A stretch of 64,000 bases of DNA, from the NCBI GenBank assembly GCA_024233865.1, contig JACKPA010000014.1, positions 110,410 to 174,409 of the forward strand. Reading direction: 5' to 3'. The DNA comes from Leptospiraceae bacterium. Its GTDB lineage: Bacteria > Spirochaetota > Leptospiria > Leptospirales > Leptospiraceae. The translations under genes and the position numbers were made by a program. Below are positions 55,220-64,000 of the stretch, piece after piece. A model generated the notes under the pieces. The model was not told the origin of the DNA. It was given only the letters and a program-made list of their open reading frames with translations, and searched no databases. Position 1 is the stretch's first letter. The number at the start of each line of letters is the position of its first letter.

Positions 55220-55734
55220 CTATTGGGAAATCTTTTTCATCAATTCTGCAATTAGCCTGTCTTTTTCTTCCAAGGCTTTGTCCTTTTTCTCCAAGGTTTT
55301 TTTGCTTTCCTTTAACACCTTGTCTTTTTCTTCTAGAACTTTATCTTTTTCTTTTAATGCTTTTTTGTTTTCCTCAACTCTTCTACGTCTTTGTCATTCA
55401 CTCTTTTTATGATAATATTGTCCGGTCTTCTGTATTGATCTCCCAAATAGTTGCGAAACCTTTTGAGTTCCAGACTCTTTTTGGATTTTTGCAATTCGAT
55501 CAATACTTTTTGTTTTTCACCCGCTTTGTTGAGAATGATAGCGCGAAAGTCCATTCGCATTGTTTTTCCGGCTTTCCCGTCAAGGAAATCAATGTATGTA
55601 ACGTATTCTGTAGGTTTGAAGTCGATTTCAAGGATTTTTCTGTTGATGATTCTGCCAATGATACCTTTGGCGATGTTTAGGTCTTCCATGAGATACTTAA
55701 AGGCTATGTCATAAATAGGATTGGCTATCTTCAT
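55220..55734 (-). pseudogene. Rpn/PD-(D/E)XK transposase-like gene, frameshifted and shortened
   Basis: The N-terminal 120 residues are a good Rpn/PD-(D/E)XK start: NPIYDIAFKYLM, then MRMDFRAIILNKAGEKQKV followed by LIELQKSKKS with the active-site D and ExQ residues. The frame stops at 55354, but one frame away the sequence continues as a charged coiled coil (ALKEKDKVLEEKDKVLKE... LIAELMKKISQ) to a TAG at 55220-55222. Restoring one base near 55374-55378 joins them. Family members also have about 100 more residues between the nuclease part and the tail, which are missing here, so an internal deletion is likely too. Confidence 0.78.
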
Positions 55735-55973
55735 GGATACATTTGTAAAGTAAGTTTACAAAAATGGCAAGACAATTTTAGGCTAATTTAAAACATTATT
55801 TACCGGAAATCCGAATTTGCTCATAATCCTAGAATATTTTGGAGAAAAGCTTTGTCAATAAAATTCAAAAAATTACCTGAAAATCAAACAAGTTATAGTA
55901 CAAAGTGCTTGATGATAAATGCTTTTTTGATTAATCTTTAAATATGAAAACTTATCAAATAGTTCACAAAAAT

Positions 55974-57485
55974 TTATGCTTTACTATTTATTTTCAACCA
56001 TACTACAACCGTTGTCCCTTCTCCGGTTTTTGATTCCACCTCAAATCGTCCCTTGTGGTTCGCCACAATACTATGAGAAACTGACATTCCAAGTCCAGTT
56101 CCCTTTCCTACCGATTTGGTAGTATAAAACGGATCAAACATCTTCTTTATGGTTTCCCCGTTCATACCGATTCCTGTATCCGTAAAGGAAATTCCAAGTT
56201 CGGAATTTTTTACAAAAGTTTTAATGGTTAGTGTCCCTGGAGTTGCATTTCCTATTTGTTTTTGTTTGGTTTCGATTGCGTAGCAAGAGTTGTTCATGAT
56301 ATTTAGGAATACTTGGTTTAGCTGAGCCGGACGACACTTAATCTCGGGATCATCCTGAAACTCCTTTATAAAGGTGACGTTTTTATATTGAGTACTAATG
56401 ATGCGCAGAGTGGATTCTATGCCCTCGGAAACTCTCACACTTTTCACTTCGGCTTCATCAAGTCGAGAAAAGTTTTTTAAATCTTGAACGATTGTTTTAA
56501 TTCTTTCCGATCCGTTAGTAATATCCGCTAATGAAATAAAAAAGTTTTCAAACTGCTTCGCAGAGAAATCTGAGAGTTCTTTTTCTTCGGAGAGAAGATC
56601 ATTGAAGAAATCGTTTAATTTTTTTAAGTCTTCCATCATTGTTATGGCGTGAATATAGATGAAGTTGACCGGATTGTTGATCTCATGAGCTATTCCCGCA
56701 ACCATCGTACCTAGACTTGCCATTTTTTCAGATTGCACGAGCTGAGCTTGTGCATCTTGCAACTTGCGGTGAGCTATCTGCAATTCTTCATGTTTTTTTT
56801 CTAATTGTTCTAAAAATTCGTTTAGCTGTTCGGTTCGTTCTGCAACTAAATTCTCCATGTTGTTGTAGAGTCTTGCATTCTCTATGGAAATAGCTGCTTG
56901 AGATGCCAAGATTTTTAAGGTTTTTATTCTGTCCTTTGTGAATGCTCCTGTGTAGAGATTATTTTCCAGATAGATGATTCCTTTTAGCTTGCTTTGTTGG
57001 ATTAGTGGAAAACAAAGTATGGATTTGGGTTGGTGTTGAATGATGTAAGGGTCCCCTGAGAATAATTTTTCTTTGCTAGCGTTTTCTAATACTATAGAAT
57101 TTAAATTGTGGGCTACGTGTTGTACTATGGAGATCGAAAGATCTTTACTCTTTTCAAGTGGAATATTCTGCAATACAACCGGGTCTTGTTTCGTGATATA
57201 ACTTTCGGCTTGAATAACCAGTTCGCTTTTTTTTCCATCTACTGTTATTAAACCTTTCTCGTATTGTTGGGATAACTGTTCCAAAGTCAAGAATCGAATC
57301 TCTTCCTGTTGTAATAGTAAAAAACCTTTCTCGGCTCCTACACTTTCTATGATGATTTTCATTAACTTTTGCAATAAATCTCTTAACTTGACTTCTCCTG
57401 ATATAATTTGAGAAGACTTGATGATAGCAGCCAAATCTAAGGTATCTGATTGAATATAATCAGTTGTTTTATCAATACCATTCAT
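55974..57485 (-). CDS. GAF-domain sensor histidine kinase
   Basis: A 503-residue cytoplasmic kinase with no membrane segment. A GAF domain (about 20-195) would bind a small ligand. A coiled coil (about 205-250, rich in Glu/Gln/Lys) leads to the phosphoacceptor MVAGIAHEINNPVNFIYIHA with His near 265. The ATPase domain has the N-box QVFLNIMNNSCYAIE, the G1 box DTGIGMN, FDPFYTTK (F-box) and the G2 box GKGTGLGMSVSHSIV. It is the last gene of a four-gene minus-strand operon, overlapping the cyclase gene by 4 bases (ATGA), so it likely acts on the same circuit. No response regulator gene adjoins. Confidence 0.92.
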   Translation of the reverse strand: MNGIDKTTDYIQSDTLDLAAIIKSSQIISGEVKLRDLLQKLMKIIIESVGAEKGFLLLQQEEIRFLTLEQLSQQYEKGLITVDGKKSELVIQAESYITKQDPVVLQNIPLEKSKDLSISIVQHVAHNLNSIVLENASKEKLFSGDPYIIQHQPKSILCFPLIQQSKLKGIIYLENNLYTGAFTKDRIKTLKILASQAAISIENARLYNNMENLVAERTEQLNEFLEQLEKKHEELQIAHRKLQDAQAQLVQSEKMASLGTMVAGIAHEINNPVNFIYIHAITMMEDLKKLNDFFNDLLSEEKELSDFSAKQFENFFISLADITNGSERIKTIVQDLKNFSRLDEAEVKSVRVSEGIESTLRIISTQYKNVTFIKEFQDDPEIKCRPAQLNQVFLNIMNNSCYAIETKQKQIGNATPGTLTIKTFVKNSELGISFTDTGIGMNGETIKKMFDPFYTTKSVGKGTGLGMSVSHSIVANHKGRFEVESKTGEGTTVVVWLKINSKA

Positions 57486-58714
57486 TCTTCACCATCGTTA
57501 AATAAATTTAGAATCTTTAAGAGGTTTTCATTTGGAAAAACTCCGTCTTGGTCAGAGTATTCTTTTTTGAGGCGATGAAGAAAATACATCTCAAACTTTT
57601 GTTCGTGTTTAACTTCAATAGATCCTCTGTGCTCTGTTTCAAAGTAATCTTTTACTAAGTTGTATGTAGACGCAGAAATATTGACTTTTCCAGGTTTACT
57701 ACCTGTTTCCATTCTGGATGCTACGTTTACACTATTCCCCCATATATCAAAAGCAAATTTAGTTTTACCAATTACACCAGCGATGGCAGGACCGGTATTG
57801 ATTCCTACTCGAATATCCCAAGTTAAAGATTCATGCTGTAGCTTTGTGACATCCATCATCATTTTTGTAAAGTTGCAAAATTCCAAAGCAGCTAGACAAG
57901 TTTTAATGGCATGGATTTTGGGGTCTTTGTCTACTATACCTCCAACACACATATAGGAGTCACCTATCGTTTTTAACCTTTCAATATTATAGTTTTTAAT
58001 GATATCATCAAAGTAAAAAAAATATCCGTCTAGCATGTTGACTAATTCTTCTGGAGTTAGGTTTTCTGTAATTTTTGAAAAGCCTACAAAATCAGTAAAT
58101 AAAATACTTAAAGAACCATACTCTACAGGCTCAACAAATCCATTTTCTTCTAACTCATGGGCGATATTGGATGGAAGTAAATTGATAAGTAGAGAAGAAG
58201 ATTTTTCTTTGGCAATATTGAGTTGCTTTTTTAACTCAATACTATAAAAAATTGTGGCGGTTTGTTCCATTAATAAAGAGATGGTGTTTAGCGTTTTTAG
58301 GTTTAGCTTATGGGTTTTTGGAAATGTGAGTAATATTATTCCAATTACTTGGTTATCCGCAACAATAGGATAAACTAGTATTGAGGATACTTCGGGATTT
58401 TGAAATAGTAGATTGATAAATATATTAGAGTTTGATTTTTTTATGATAGCTCTTTTTCTTTTGTGGTATACTATTGTGAAAATGTCGGATGGTTCATCTA
58501 TAAAAATTTCCTCAAATATGGTTTCATCTTTTTCTAAAATATTAACAGATGGGTATTCCAAACGAAAAATGTCTTCTTTCTGCTGGAAAGAATAATACAA
58601 TAATTTATCAATAGGGCAAAAATTTTGAAGAGATTTAGTCAATCTAGAAAGAAATTTATTTGTTTTTGAGTTGTTGAGTTTTTTTTGAATTTTTATTTTT
58701 TCTTTAATCTTCAA
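57482..58714 (-). CDS. Class III adenylate cyclase with N-terminal GAF-like domain
   Basis: A 410-residue cyclase making cAMP. Residues about 15-170 are GAF-like. A short linker with LLPSNIAHELEENG (the cyclase transducer element type) leads to the catalytic domain (about 200-395): metal Asp in ILFTDFVGFS and in IGDSYM, the adenine-selecting Lys in RLKTIGD and Asp in FAFDIWGNS, and transition-state Asn/Arg in SVNVASRME. All are complete, so it should be active as a homodimer. It overlaps the STAS-like gene by 11 bases and the kinase gene by 4, tying it to that signalling pair. Confidence 0.93.
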   Translation of the reverse strand: MKIKEKIKIQKKLNNSKTNKFLSRLTKSLQNFCPIDKLLYYSFQQKEDIFRLEYPSVNILEKDETIFEEIFIDEPSDIFTIVYHKRKRAIIKKSNSNIFINLLFQNPEVSSILVYPIVADNQVIGIILLTFPKTHKLNLKTLNTISLLMEQTATIFYSIELKKQLNIAKEKSSSLLINLLPSNIAHELEENGFVEPVEYGSLSILFTDFVGFSKITENLTPEELVNMLDGYFFYFDDIIKNYNIERLKTIGDSYMCVGGIVDKDPKIHAIKTCLAALEFCNFTKMMMDVTKLQHESLTWDIRVGINTGPAIAGVIGKTKFAFDIWGNSVNVASRMETGSKPGKVNISASTYNLVKDYFETEHRGSIEVKHEQKFEMYFLHRLKKEYSDQDGVFPNENLLKILNLFNDGEE

Positions 58715-59066
58715 CTGACTCTACACTCACATTTTTAAGATTGTTGCTAATTGTAGCAAGCAAACGAAACGAAGTCCTTTGCCAGTTAGAGACTTTATTA
58801 TAACATATCCTAACTTCCACACCATTTTCACCATAATTTTTAGCCCAGTCTATGATTGCCGGTACGGTTGAAGAGTTCATTGATTTCAACGTCCTAAAGT
58901 CCAGAATAACTTTTTTTGGTGTTTGAGTAGCCAAAACATTAGTATAAAAAGGCTCCAAAAATGGAATTAAATCTTTATTTTCACTCACACCCTGCCAGGT
59001 AAACTTAAGTACACCTGCTTCTTCTTTTATAGCTATTTCTAATTTTCCTAATGTAAAATTTTTCAT
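58704..59066 (-). CDS. STAS-like regulator, slr1659 superfamily
   Basis: A 120-residue alpha/beta protein with the STAS-like pattern: strand, then PKKVILDFRTLKSMNSSTVP near 50-70 where a Ser after the strand corresponds to the phosphorylatable site of anti-sigma-factor antagonists, and helix IIDWAKNYG. It matches what is called the slr1659 superfamily in cyanobacteria and spirochaetes, normally paired with an slr1658 ATPase, as here (1-base gap). It probably switches partner according to phosphorylation. Its 3' end overlaps the cyclase gene, suggesting the pair controls the cyclase or is controlled with it. Confidence 0.82.
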   Translation of the reverse strand: MKNFTLGKLEIAIKEEAGVLKFTWQGVSENKDLIPFLEPFYTNVLATQTPKKVILDFRTLKSMNSSTVPAIIDWAKNYGENGVEVRICYNKVSNWQRTSFRLLATISNNLKNVSVESVED

Positions 59067-59067
59067 A

Positions 59068-59559
59068 TTAAATAACTTCCCTTATTACTTCTTTTTGTGC
59101 TATTACCGTTAATTTTTGACCATCCAAATTGTAACTCAAGCCAAAGCCAGACTCATAAACTACTCTGTAAATTCCAAGCTGACTTCCACCTTTAGGATGC
59201 TTTGCAATTTCTTCTAGCCTTTGGATGTACAAAGATTCAACATCATCGCTATTTTTTAGTTTATCGATTAGATGAAATAAATATTGTAACCGTGAACCAA
59301 GCATTACACCATTGGAAACAAAAAACTTCAAAGTATTCTCCTCAAGTTCAAAGCTTATCTTCACATCAGGGCAATCTGGTGTGATTACACCGTATTTTAC
59401 TGCATTTTCGAGTAACTCCAAACAAACAACATCAGCCTTTTCCAGAATATCATTACTAACACGTTTTAGTTTCAATACTTTTTGAAAGTCTTCACGAATT
59501 TGACTGATCGTCTCCCACACCGGCTTTATGGTAAAACATACTTCCAATTTTTTCTCCAT
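59068..59559 (-). CDS. HATPase-type regulator, slr1658 superfamily
   Basis: A 163-residue protein with a GHKL/anti-sigma-factor-kinase-like fold: LKRVSNDILEKADVVCLELL followed by ENAVKYG (N-box with Glu-Asn), a strand region ISFELEENTLKFFVSNG, and a later KGGSQLGIYRVVYESG loop that resembles a short G2 box. This is the slr1658 pattern, an RsbW/SpoIIAB relative that pairs with the slr1659 STAS-like protein encoded next. It starts the operon; about 146 non-coding bases separate it from the divergent methyltransferase gene. Kinase activity on its partner is inferred from RsbW-type systems. Confidence 0.82.
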   Translation of the reverse strand: MEKKLEVCFTIKPVWETISQIREDFQKVLKLKRVSNDILEKADVVCLELLENAVKYGVITPDCPDVKISFELEENTLKFFVSNGVMLGSRLQYLFHLIDKLKNSDDVESLYIQRLEEIAKHPKGGSQLGIYRVVYESGFGLSYNLDGQKLTVIAQKEVIREVI

Positions 59560-59705
59560 ACTTTTTAGTTCCCTTGTTAATTTTTAGCATTGTTAGACAA
59601 ATACCTCAAATATTTCCATTCCCCCTACATTCACAATATAATCGTCAATTGAAAAAACTATAACAAATTAATACATCCCGTCAATAGAAATTATGCTTTC
59701 AATTT

Positions 59706-60608
59706 ATGAATAAAATAAAATCATTAACTTTATATTTAGGATTTTTTGTAAATAACAAAGTGAACTCATACAAATTATTAGATTCGGGTGATTTCTCAAA
59801 ATTAGAGGAAATTGCCGGTCACAAAATTATACGTCCCTCCCAAAACGCTCCATATAAAAAAAATAACCTCACAATCTGGGAAAACCCTGATGCAATTTAT
59901 TTAAAAAACGAAACCGGTTCAGGAAAATGGACTTTCCACAAACCAATTCAAGAAAATTTTATCCTTCTCATATCTGATTTCAAAATTCAGGTTAAACTAA
60001 CTCCTTTCGGGCATATTGGAGTCTTTCCAGAGCAAATGGAAAACTGGGATTTGATACAAAAAATCGGAAAAAACAAAATTTCTTTTGAAGTTCTCAATTT
60101 ATTTGCCTATTCCGGCTTATCTACTTTGGCGGCTCTTAAATCCGGAATGGCTGTGTGCCACGTAGATTCTTCCAAAGGAATGGTAGATTGGGCTAGGGAA
60201 AATACAAAGCTTTCCCAATTGGAAAATGCCAAAATTCGATGGATAGTAGACGATGTTTTTAAGTTTATTAAAAGGGAAATCAAAAGAAAAAAGAAATACA
60301 ACGGATTTATTTTAGACCCGCCAAGCTTTGGAAGAGGAAGCAAAGGTGAAATCTGGAAGATAGAAAAACATTTGATAATCCTGATTGAACTTTTGATGGA
60401 ACTATGTGATAACAAACCGGATTTTATCATTTTGTCCTGCCACACAACCGGTTATAGTGCCTTAACTTTAGAAAGAATTTTATCTTCGAGTGTGAATTCG
60501 ACCGGAAAGTTTTTTTCAAAAGAACTTTCCATCAAGGACGAATTTGGCAATTTGCTTCCATCTGGCTTTTCATCTTATTTTTTATCAAGCAATTTGGAGA
60601 AAATGTGA
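59706..60608 (+). CDS. Class I SAM-dependent methyltransferase, RlmI/RlmK-like (rRNA type)
   Basis: A 300-residue protein lacking the N-terminal PUA domain of RlmI. Residues about 125-290 are a Rossmann methyltransferase: VLNLFAYSGLSTLAALKSGM (motif I), VDSSKGMVDWARENTKLS (motif II), and the catalytic ILDPPSFGRGSKGEIWKI, a DPPSFGR motif shared by 23S rRNA m5C/m2G enzymes. The target base is unknown. The start codon is ATG at 59706 without a clear ribosome site. The stop overlaps the GTG start of pyrD, so the two are coupled although functionally unrelated. Confidence 0.88.
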   Translation: MNKIKSLTLYLGFFVNNKVNSYKLLDSGDFSKLEEIAGHKIIRPSQNAPYKKNNLTIWENPDAIYLKNETGSGKWTFHKPIQENFILLISDFKIQVKLTPFGHIGVFPEQMENWDLIQKIGKNKISFEVLNLFAYSGLSTLAALKSGMAVCHVDSSKGMVDWARENTKLSQLENAKIRWIVDDVFKFIKREIKRKKKYNGFILDPPSFGRGSKGEIWKIEKHLIILIELLMELCDNKPDFIILSCHTTGYSALTLERILSSSVNSTGKFFSKELSIKDEFGNLLPSGFSSYFLSSNLEKM

Positions 60609-61678
60609 ATTTATACGAAACATTCTTGAAACCGATTTTTTTTCATTTCTCACCGGAAAAAGCCCATGATTTTGCAACCTTGTTTTTGAAAACGGTTGAT
60701 ATACTTCCTATGGGATTTCAGGTATTGGAAAAAATTACAACCTATTCCAGTAATCGATTTAAGGTAAATATATCCGGAATTGATTTTCCAAATCCTCTGG
60801 GCTTAGCTGCGGGTTTTGATAAAACCGGTGAATTGTACCCCTATTTTTCCAAATTAGGTTTTGGCTTTTTAGAAGTAGGCACCGTAACAGGAGAAGAGCA
60901 ACCGGGCAATCCATCGCCAAGGTTGTTTCGCTATCCTGATGAAAACGCCCTGGTGAATCGAATGGGATTCAACAATCCTGGTTGCGAAAGAGTTTTCCAA
61001 ACCTTAAACATTCAAAAAAAGACAATTCCCAGGGGCATTAATATTGGGAAAACCAAGGCTATTCCACTGGAAAAAACAGTGGATGATTACGTTAAGTCAT
61101 TTCAAAAGCTTTCTAAAATTTCCGATTACGGTGTCATTAATATCAGTTCTCCCAATACGCCCGGACTTAGGGGTTTTCAAGAAAAAGAGGCTTTTTTACA
61201 ATTGATTCAAGGAATAAAGCAGGGTTTAGGGGGGCAATTCTTGATTCCGACCTTTGTGAAGCTTGCTCCGGATTTGAAAGATAGGGACATAGAAGAGATA
61301 TTGGAAATAATTATAGATTTAGGTGTATCCGGTGTTGTACTTACCAATACAACCATTCAAAAAAATTTGATCAAAAAATACAATTCAGTTGAAGACGGAG
61401 GAATTTCCGGTGAACCACTTAGGAATCGCTCCACAGAAGTTATACAATTAGCTTATCAAAAATTGCAAGGAAGACTACCTATAATAGGAGTAGGAGGGAT
61501 AGATTCCGGGATCACTGCTTTGGAAAAAATTATTGCCGGTGCTAACTTGATTCAAATTTATACGGGTTATATCTACAAAGGTCCTTTTTTACCGTATATG
61601 ATTTTAGAATATTTGGATGGATTTATGGTAAAAAACGGAATCAAAAATATTAATGAACTAACAGGTCTAAAAATATAG
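60605..61678 (+). CDS. pyrD: Dihydroorotate dehydrogenase (quinone), class 2
   Basis: A 357-residue membrane-associated flavoprotein of pyrimidine synthesis. The class 2 N-terminal amphipathic helix (YETFLKPIFFHFSPEKAHDF) precedes the barrel: FPNPLGLAAGFDKTGE near 60, GFLEVGTVTGEEQPGNP near 87, NISSPNTPGLR near 178 with the catalytic Ser, KLAPDL near 225, and the FMN phosphate sites VGVGGID and GANLIQIYTG. GTG start overlaps the methyltransferase stop (ATGTGA context). Length is standard. Electrons go to the quinone pool, which fits a respiring organism. Confidence 0.96.
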   Translation: MNLYETFLKPIFFHFSPEKAHDFATLFLKTVDILPMGFQVLEKITTYSSNRFKVNISGIDFPNPLGLAAGFDKTGELYPYFSKLGFGFLEVGTVTGEEQPGNPSPRLFRYPDENALVNRMGFNNPGCERVFQTLNIQKKTIPRGINIGKTKAIPLEKTVDDYVKSFQKLSKISDYGVINISSPNTPGLRGFQEKEAFLQLIQGIKQGLGGQFLIPTFVKLAPDLKDRDIEEILEIIIDLGVSGVVLTNTTIQKNLIKKYNSVEDGGISGEPLRNRSTEVIQLAYQKLQGRLPIIGVGGIDSGITALEKIIAGANLIQIYTGYIYKGPFLPYMILEYLDGFMVKNGIKNINELTGLKI

Positions 61679-61735
61679 TTAACGTCAATACGACTTTTAT
61701 TAGATTACTTTATAGCAAAGAGACATGGAAAAGCA

Positions 61736-63892
61736 ATGCTTCCAACTAAAAAGATAACGGGATTTTCTATTTGGCTTTTACCCATTTTAATTGCAGGGTT
61801 ATTACAAATTTTTGGAAGTCTTGATAATTTAGAAAAAACCTTAATTGATTTCCGCTATAAAAATTTTAATCCTGGTTTGAAGTTTTCCGATAAGGTTATA
61901 ATTGTATCTATTAACAATGACTCTTTGATGCATTATGCACAACACCCGAATTTCGGAAGATGGCCATGGAAAAGAAAGGTTTATCTTCCGGTTTTGAGAT
62001 ATATAGCCAAACAAAAACCCAAAATTATATTCTTTGATATTTTGTTTACCGAACCATCAAAAGATGATTCTAGCTTAGTAGAGTTTAACAAGGAGTTTCC
62101 TCATGTTTCTCATACAATTTTTTTACAAAAGGAAAAATTATCCCAAAAACAGCATCAAATCTCGCCAGAAATATTAAAACATAGTTTTCCCGTTAAAGAA
62201 ATAGAAAATTGTGATATAGAATTTCAAAAATTAATTCCTCCCACACGCCAAATAGGAAAAACAGCTCCGTTGTTACACGCATTAGGAGACTTGGAATTCG
62301 GAGATCGATTAAATAAAGAAGACTTATTGGTATACAAACACAATGGGAAGTTTTTCCTTTCACTTCCTTTAACTGCCTTTCATGTCACCCAGCCAATTCA
62401 AGAAATTTCTTTATTGAAAACAACTCTTACACTTCAGACAAAAAAGCAAACTTTGGTAATTCCTTTAAAAGATTGTTACTACAACTACCATTTTTATTCG
62501 GAAGATGAACTTCAAAATATTCGTGTAACTCCATTTTCTTATTTTTCTCACTTATTTTTTAAAAATGAAAAACCCAATCCGCAAATTCAAAATATTTTTA
62601 AAGATAAAATAATCTTGATAGGAGCGACGGCCACATCCATCTTTGATCAAAAAATTACACCTTTTGGAAATCTTCCTAGTGTTTTATTAAATGCTACAGC
62701 AGTCTCAAATTTATTAGAAAATCACTTTCCAGTAAGAATCCCCACCTGGATTAGCTTTACACTAAATATATTTCTTTCTTCTTTGGGTTTATTTTTAATG
62801 TTTTTTTCTAAAGGAATTATAAAACGCACTTTATTACCCTTTTTGATTTTATTGGTCTATTTTCTTTTCGTTCTTGGATTGTTTAAACTTAGTATACATT
62901 TTAACATTTCCTTTTTTTTGGTTTCTTATCCAATTTCTTTTGTTATTTCTTTGGCTTACATTAGTTTTCTCGAAGGTAGAGAAAATATTTACTTAATGAA
63001 AGAAACCATGAAATTAAACAAAGAGTTAATCTATTTTAATGAAAATTTAGAAAAAAAGATCAAAGAAAGAACCAAAGAACTAGAAGAAGAAAAAGAATAT
63101 TCTGATAAAATCTTGGAAGAGTTAAAAATTAGAAATGAAGTTATTGAACAAGAACAAAAGAAATCAGAATCCCTTTTGCACAATATCCTACCTCCCAAAG
63201 TTGCAAAAGAACTAAAAGAAAAAGGAGAAGTAAAACCTATTTATTATGAATCTATAAGTGTGTTATTTACAGACTTAAAAGGATTCACCAAAGTTGCGGA
63301 AGCTGTGACAGTGGAAGAATTGGTAAAGGAATTGGATGCTTGTTTTTTCTATTTTGACGATGTGATAACAAAATATAACTTGGAAAAAATCAAAACCATT
63401 GGAGATTCTTACATGTGTGCAGGTGGATTACCGGAAAAAAATTTCACTCATGCTATTGATGCATGTTTAGCTGCCATTGAAATACAAAATACGATGAACC
63501 AAGCCAAAGAACTAAAAATTCTAATGGGACTACCCTTTTGGGAGTTAAGACTAGGGATTCATATCGGTCCTGTAATTGCGGGAGTTGTAGGGAAACACAA
63601 ATTTGCTTATGATATATGGGGTGATACAGTAAACACAGCTTCTCGAATGGAGTCTAGTGGTGAAACCGGAAAAATAAATATATCCGGTGCAGTTTATGAC
63701 AAGATAAAAATATTTTTTGAGTGCCAGTACAGGGGAAAAATTCAAGCTAAAAATAAAGGCGAAATTGATATGTATTTCTTAAATCGATTAAAAAATAAAT
63801 TTTCAAGGGATGAAGACGGCAAGGTCCCAAACGATTATTTTCATGATATATATGAAAAAATTAAAAAAGGTTGGAAAATATATAAAAAATAA
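61736..63892 (+). CDS. CHASE2-domain adenylate cyclase
   Basis: A 718-residue membrane cyclase. After one N-terminal segment, an extracytoplasmic CHASE2 domain (about 35-325) shows WPWKRKVYLPVLRYIA and PKIIFFDILFTEPS; three membrane segments follow (about 338-420). A coiled coil leads into LLHNILPPKVAKELKEKGEV and the catalytic domain (from about 505): metal Asp in LFTDLKGF and GDSYMC, Lys in KIKTIGD, Asp in FAYDIWGDT, Asn/Arg in TVNTASRME. All active-site residues are present. It should turn a periplasmic signal into cAMP. The catalytic domain closely resembles that of the cyclase at 57482. Confidence 0.94.
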   Translation: MLPTKKITGFSIWLLPILIAGLLQIFGSLDNLEKTLIDFRYKNFNPGLKFSDKVIIVSINNDSLMHYAQHPNFGRWPWKRKVYLPVLRYIAKQKPKIIFFDILFTEPSKDDSSLVEFNKEFPHVSHTIFLQKEKLSQKQHQISPEILKHSFPVKEIENCDIEFQKLIPPTRQIGKTAPLLHALGDLEFGDRLNKEDLLVYKHNGKFFLSLPLTAFHVTQPIQEISLLKTTLTLQTKKQTLVIPLKDCYYNYHFYSEDELQNIRVTPFSYFSHLFFKNEKPNPQIQNIFKDKIILIGATATSIFDQKITPFGNLPSVLLNATAVSNLLENHFPVRIPTWISFTLNIFLSSLGLFLMFFSKGIIKRTLLPFLILLVYFLFVLGLFKLSIHFNISFFLVSYPISFVISLAYISFLEGRENIYLMKETMKLNKELIYFNENLEKKIKERTKELEEEKEYSDKILEELKIRNEVIEQEQKKSESLLHNILPPKVAKELKEKGEVKPIYYESISVLFTDLKGFTKVAEAVTVEELVKELDACFFYFDDVITKYNLEKIKTIGDSYMCAGGLPEKNFTHAIDACLAAIEIQNTMNQAKELKILMGLPFWELRLGIHIGPVIAGVVGKHKFAYDIWGDTVNTASRMESSGETGKINISGAVYDKIKIFFECQYRGKIQAKNKGEIDMYFLNRLKNKFSRDEDGKVPNDYFHDIYEKIKKGWKIYKK

Positions 63893-63926
63893 TAAACTTT
63901 AAGTCAATATTGACAATTACTCGCTC

Positions 63927-64000
63927 ATGACTTTTTCGCAGAATAGGTTGGATGAAATTCACAAAAAAAAAGACAGAGCTTTAAGAGAAAGCAAGAAAGC
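63927..64000 (+). CDS. Possible start of a gene, cut by the window end
   Basis: From an ATG at 63927 the frame stays open to the window edge and would begin MTFSQNRLDEIHKKKDRALR, a helical, charged N-terminus. There is no clear ribosome-binding site. Twenty-four codons are too few to identify a family; a helical protein of the translin type is one possibility but this is a guess. Confidence 0.35.
   Translation, partial: MTFSQNRLDEIHKKKDRALRESKK

Overview
The window is a low-GC (about one third G+C by eye), gene-dense stretch of a bacterial chromosome. I read it as a spirochaete, most likely from the Leptospira side of the phylum. The reasons are many small lipoproteins with loose spirochaetal lipoboxes, several class III adenylate cyclases, bacteriohemerythrins including one fused to a chemoreceptor, a fused KorA beside KorB, an E2-E3 pyruvate dehydrogenase pair, and an exported 305-residue protein that could be the flagellar sheath protein FcpA. 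This assignment is inference; no rRNA is present to settle it.

Layout. 1-1.6 kb: der (partial), smpB and a lipoprotein gene on the minus strand. 1.7-8.4 kb: aminotransferase, MBOAT O-acyltransferase, PilZ protein, two unrecognised spirochaete-type proteins and an SGNH-like envelope protein. 8.5-13.6 kb: korA-korB, then a minus-strand cluster (FcpA-like protein, zinc-ribbon protein, rsmE) in which rsmE is split by a frameshift in an A10 tract. 13.7-17.8 kb: acetoacetyl-CoA synthetase, a lipoprotein gene whose 5' end is made of a genomic repeat, and a double hemerythrin. 17.9-20.6 kb: PDH E3 and E2. 20.9-28.8 kb: lipoproteins, an orphan DNA methyltransferase and an SMC protein with no recognisable hinge. 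28.8-31 kb: repeats plus two PD-(D/E)XK genes (Uma2 and Rpn type). 31-42 kb: DUF2723 membrane protein, MsrA, tRNA-Gly, tig-clpP-clpX, M16 peptidase and an OafA-type acyltransferase running into tandem repeats. 42-45.1 kb: a kexin-like subtilase lipoprotein, a separate lipoprotein that looks like its missing prodomain, and the RNase P RNA. 45-50.8 kb: nuclease-like protein, manA, a DnaJ-domain protein, ugd, bacteriohemerythrin and a secreted lipase. 51-55.7 kb: chemoreceptor-hemerythrin, priA and a broken Rpn gene. 56-64 kb: a minus-strand signalling operon (slr1658-type ATPase, slr1659-type STAS-like protein, GAF-adenylate cyclase, GAF-histidine kinase), then an rRNA-type methyltransferase, pyrD and a CHASE2 adenylate cyclase.

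Themes. Housekeeping operons (tig-clpPX, smpB-der, korAB, E2-E3) sit among envelope-modification genes and second-messenger genes (cAMP, probably c-di-GMP) with hemerythrin oxygen sensors. At least five short palindromic repeat families are scattered between genes, and several have changed genes: one supplies the N-terminus of a lipoprotein, one supplies the C-terminus of an acyltransferase, and one duplicates the dnaJ-like start codon. The observations I rate most interesting are the subtilase with a prodomain encoded in a second gene, the hinge-less short SMC, the PriA with one of two zinc sites lost, and the homopolymer-interrupted rsmE.
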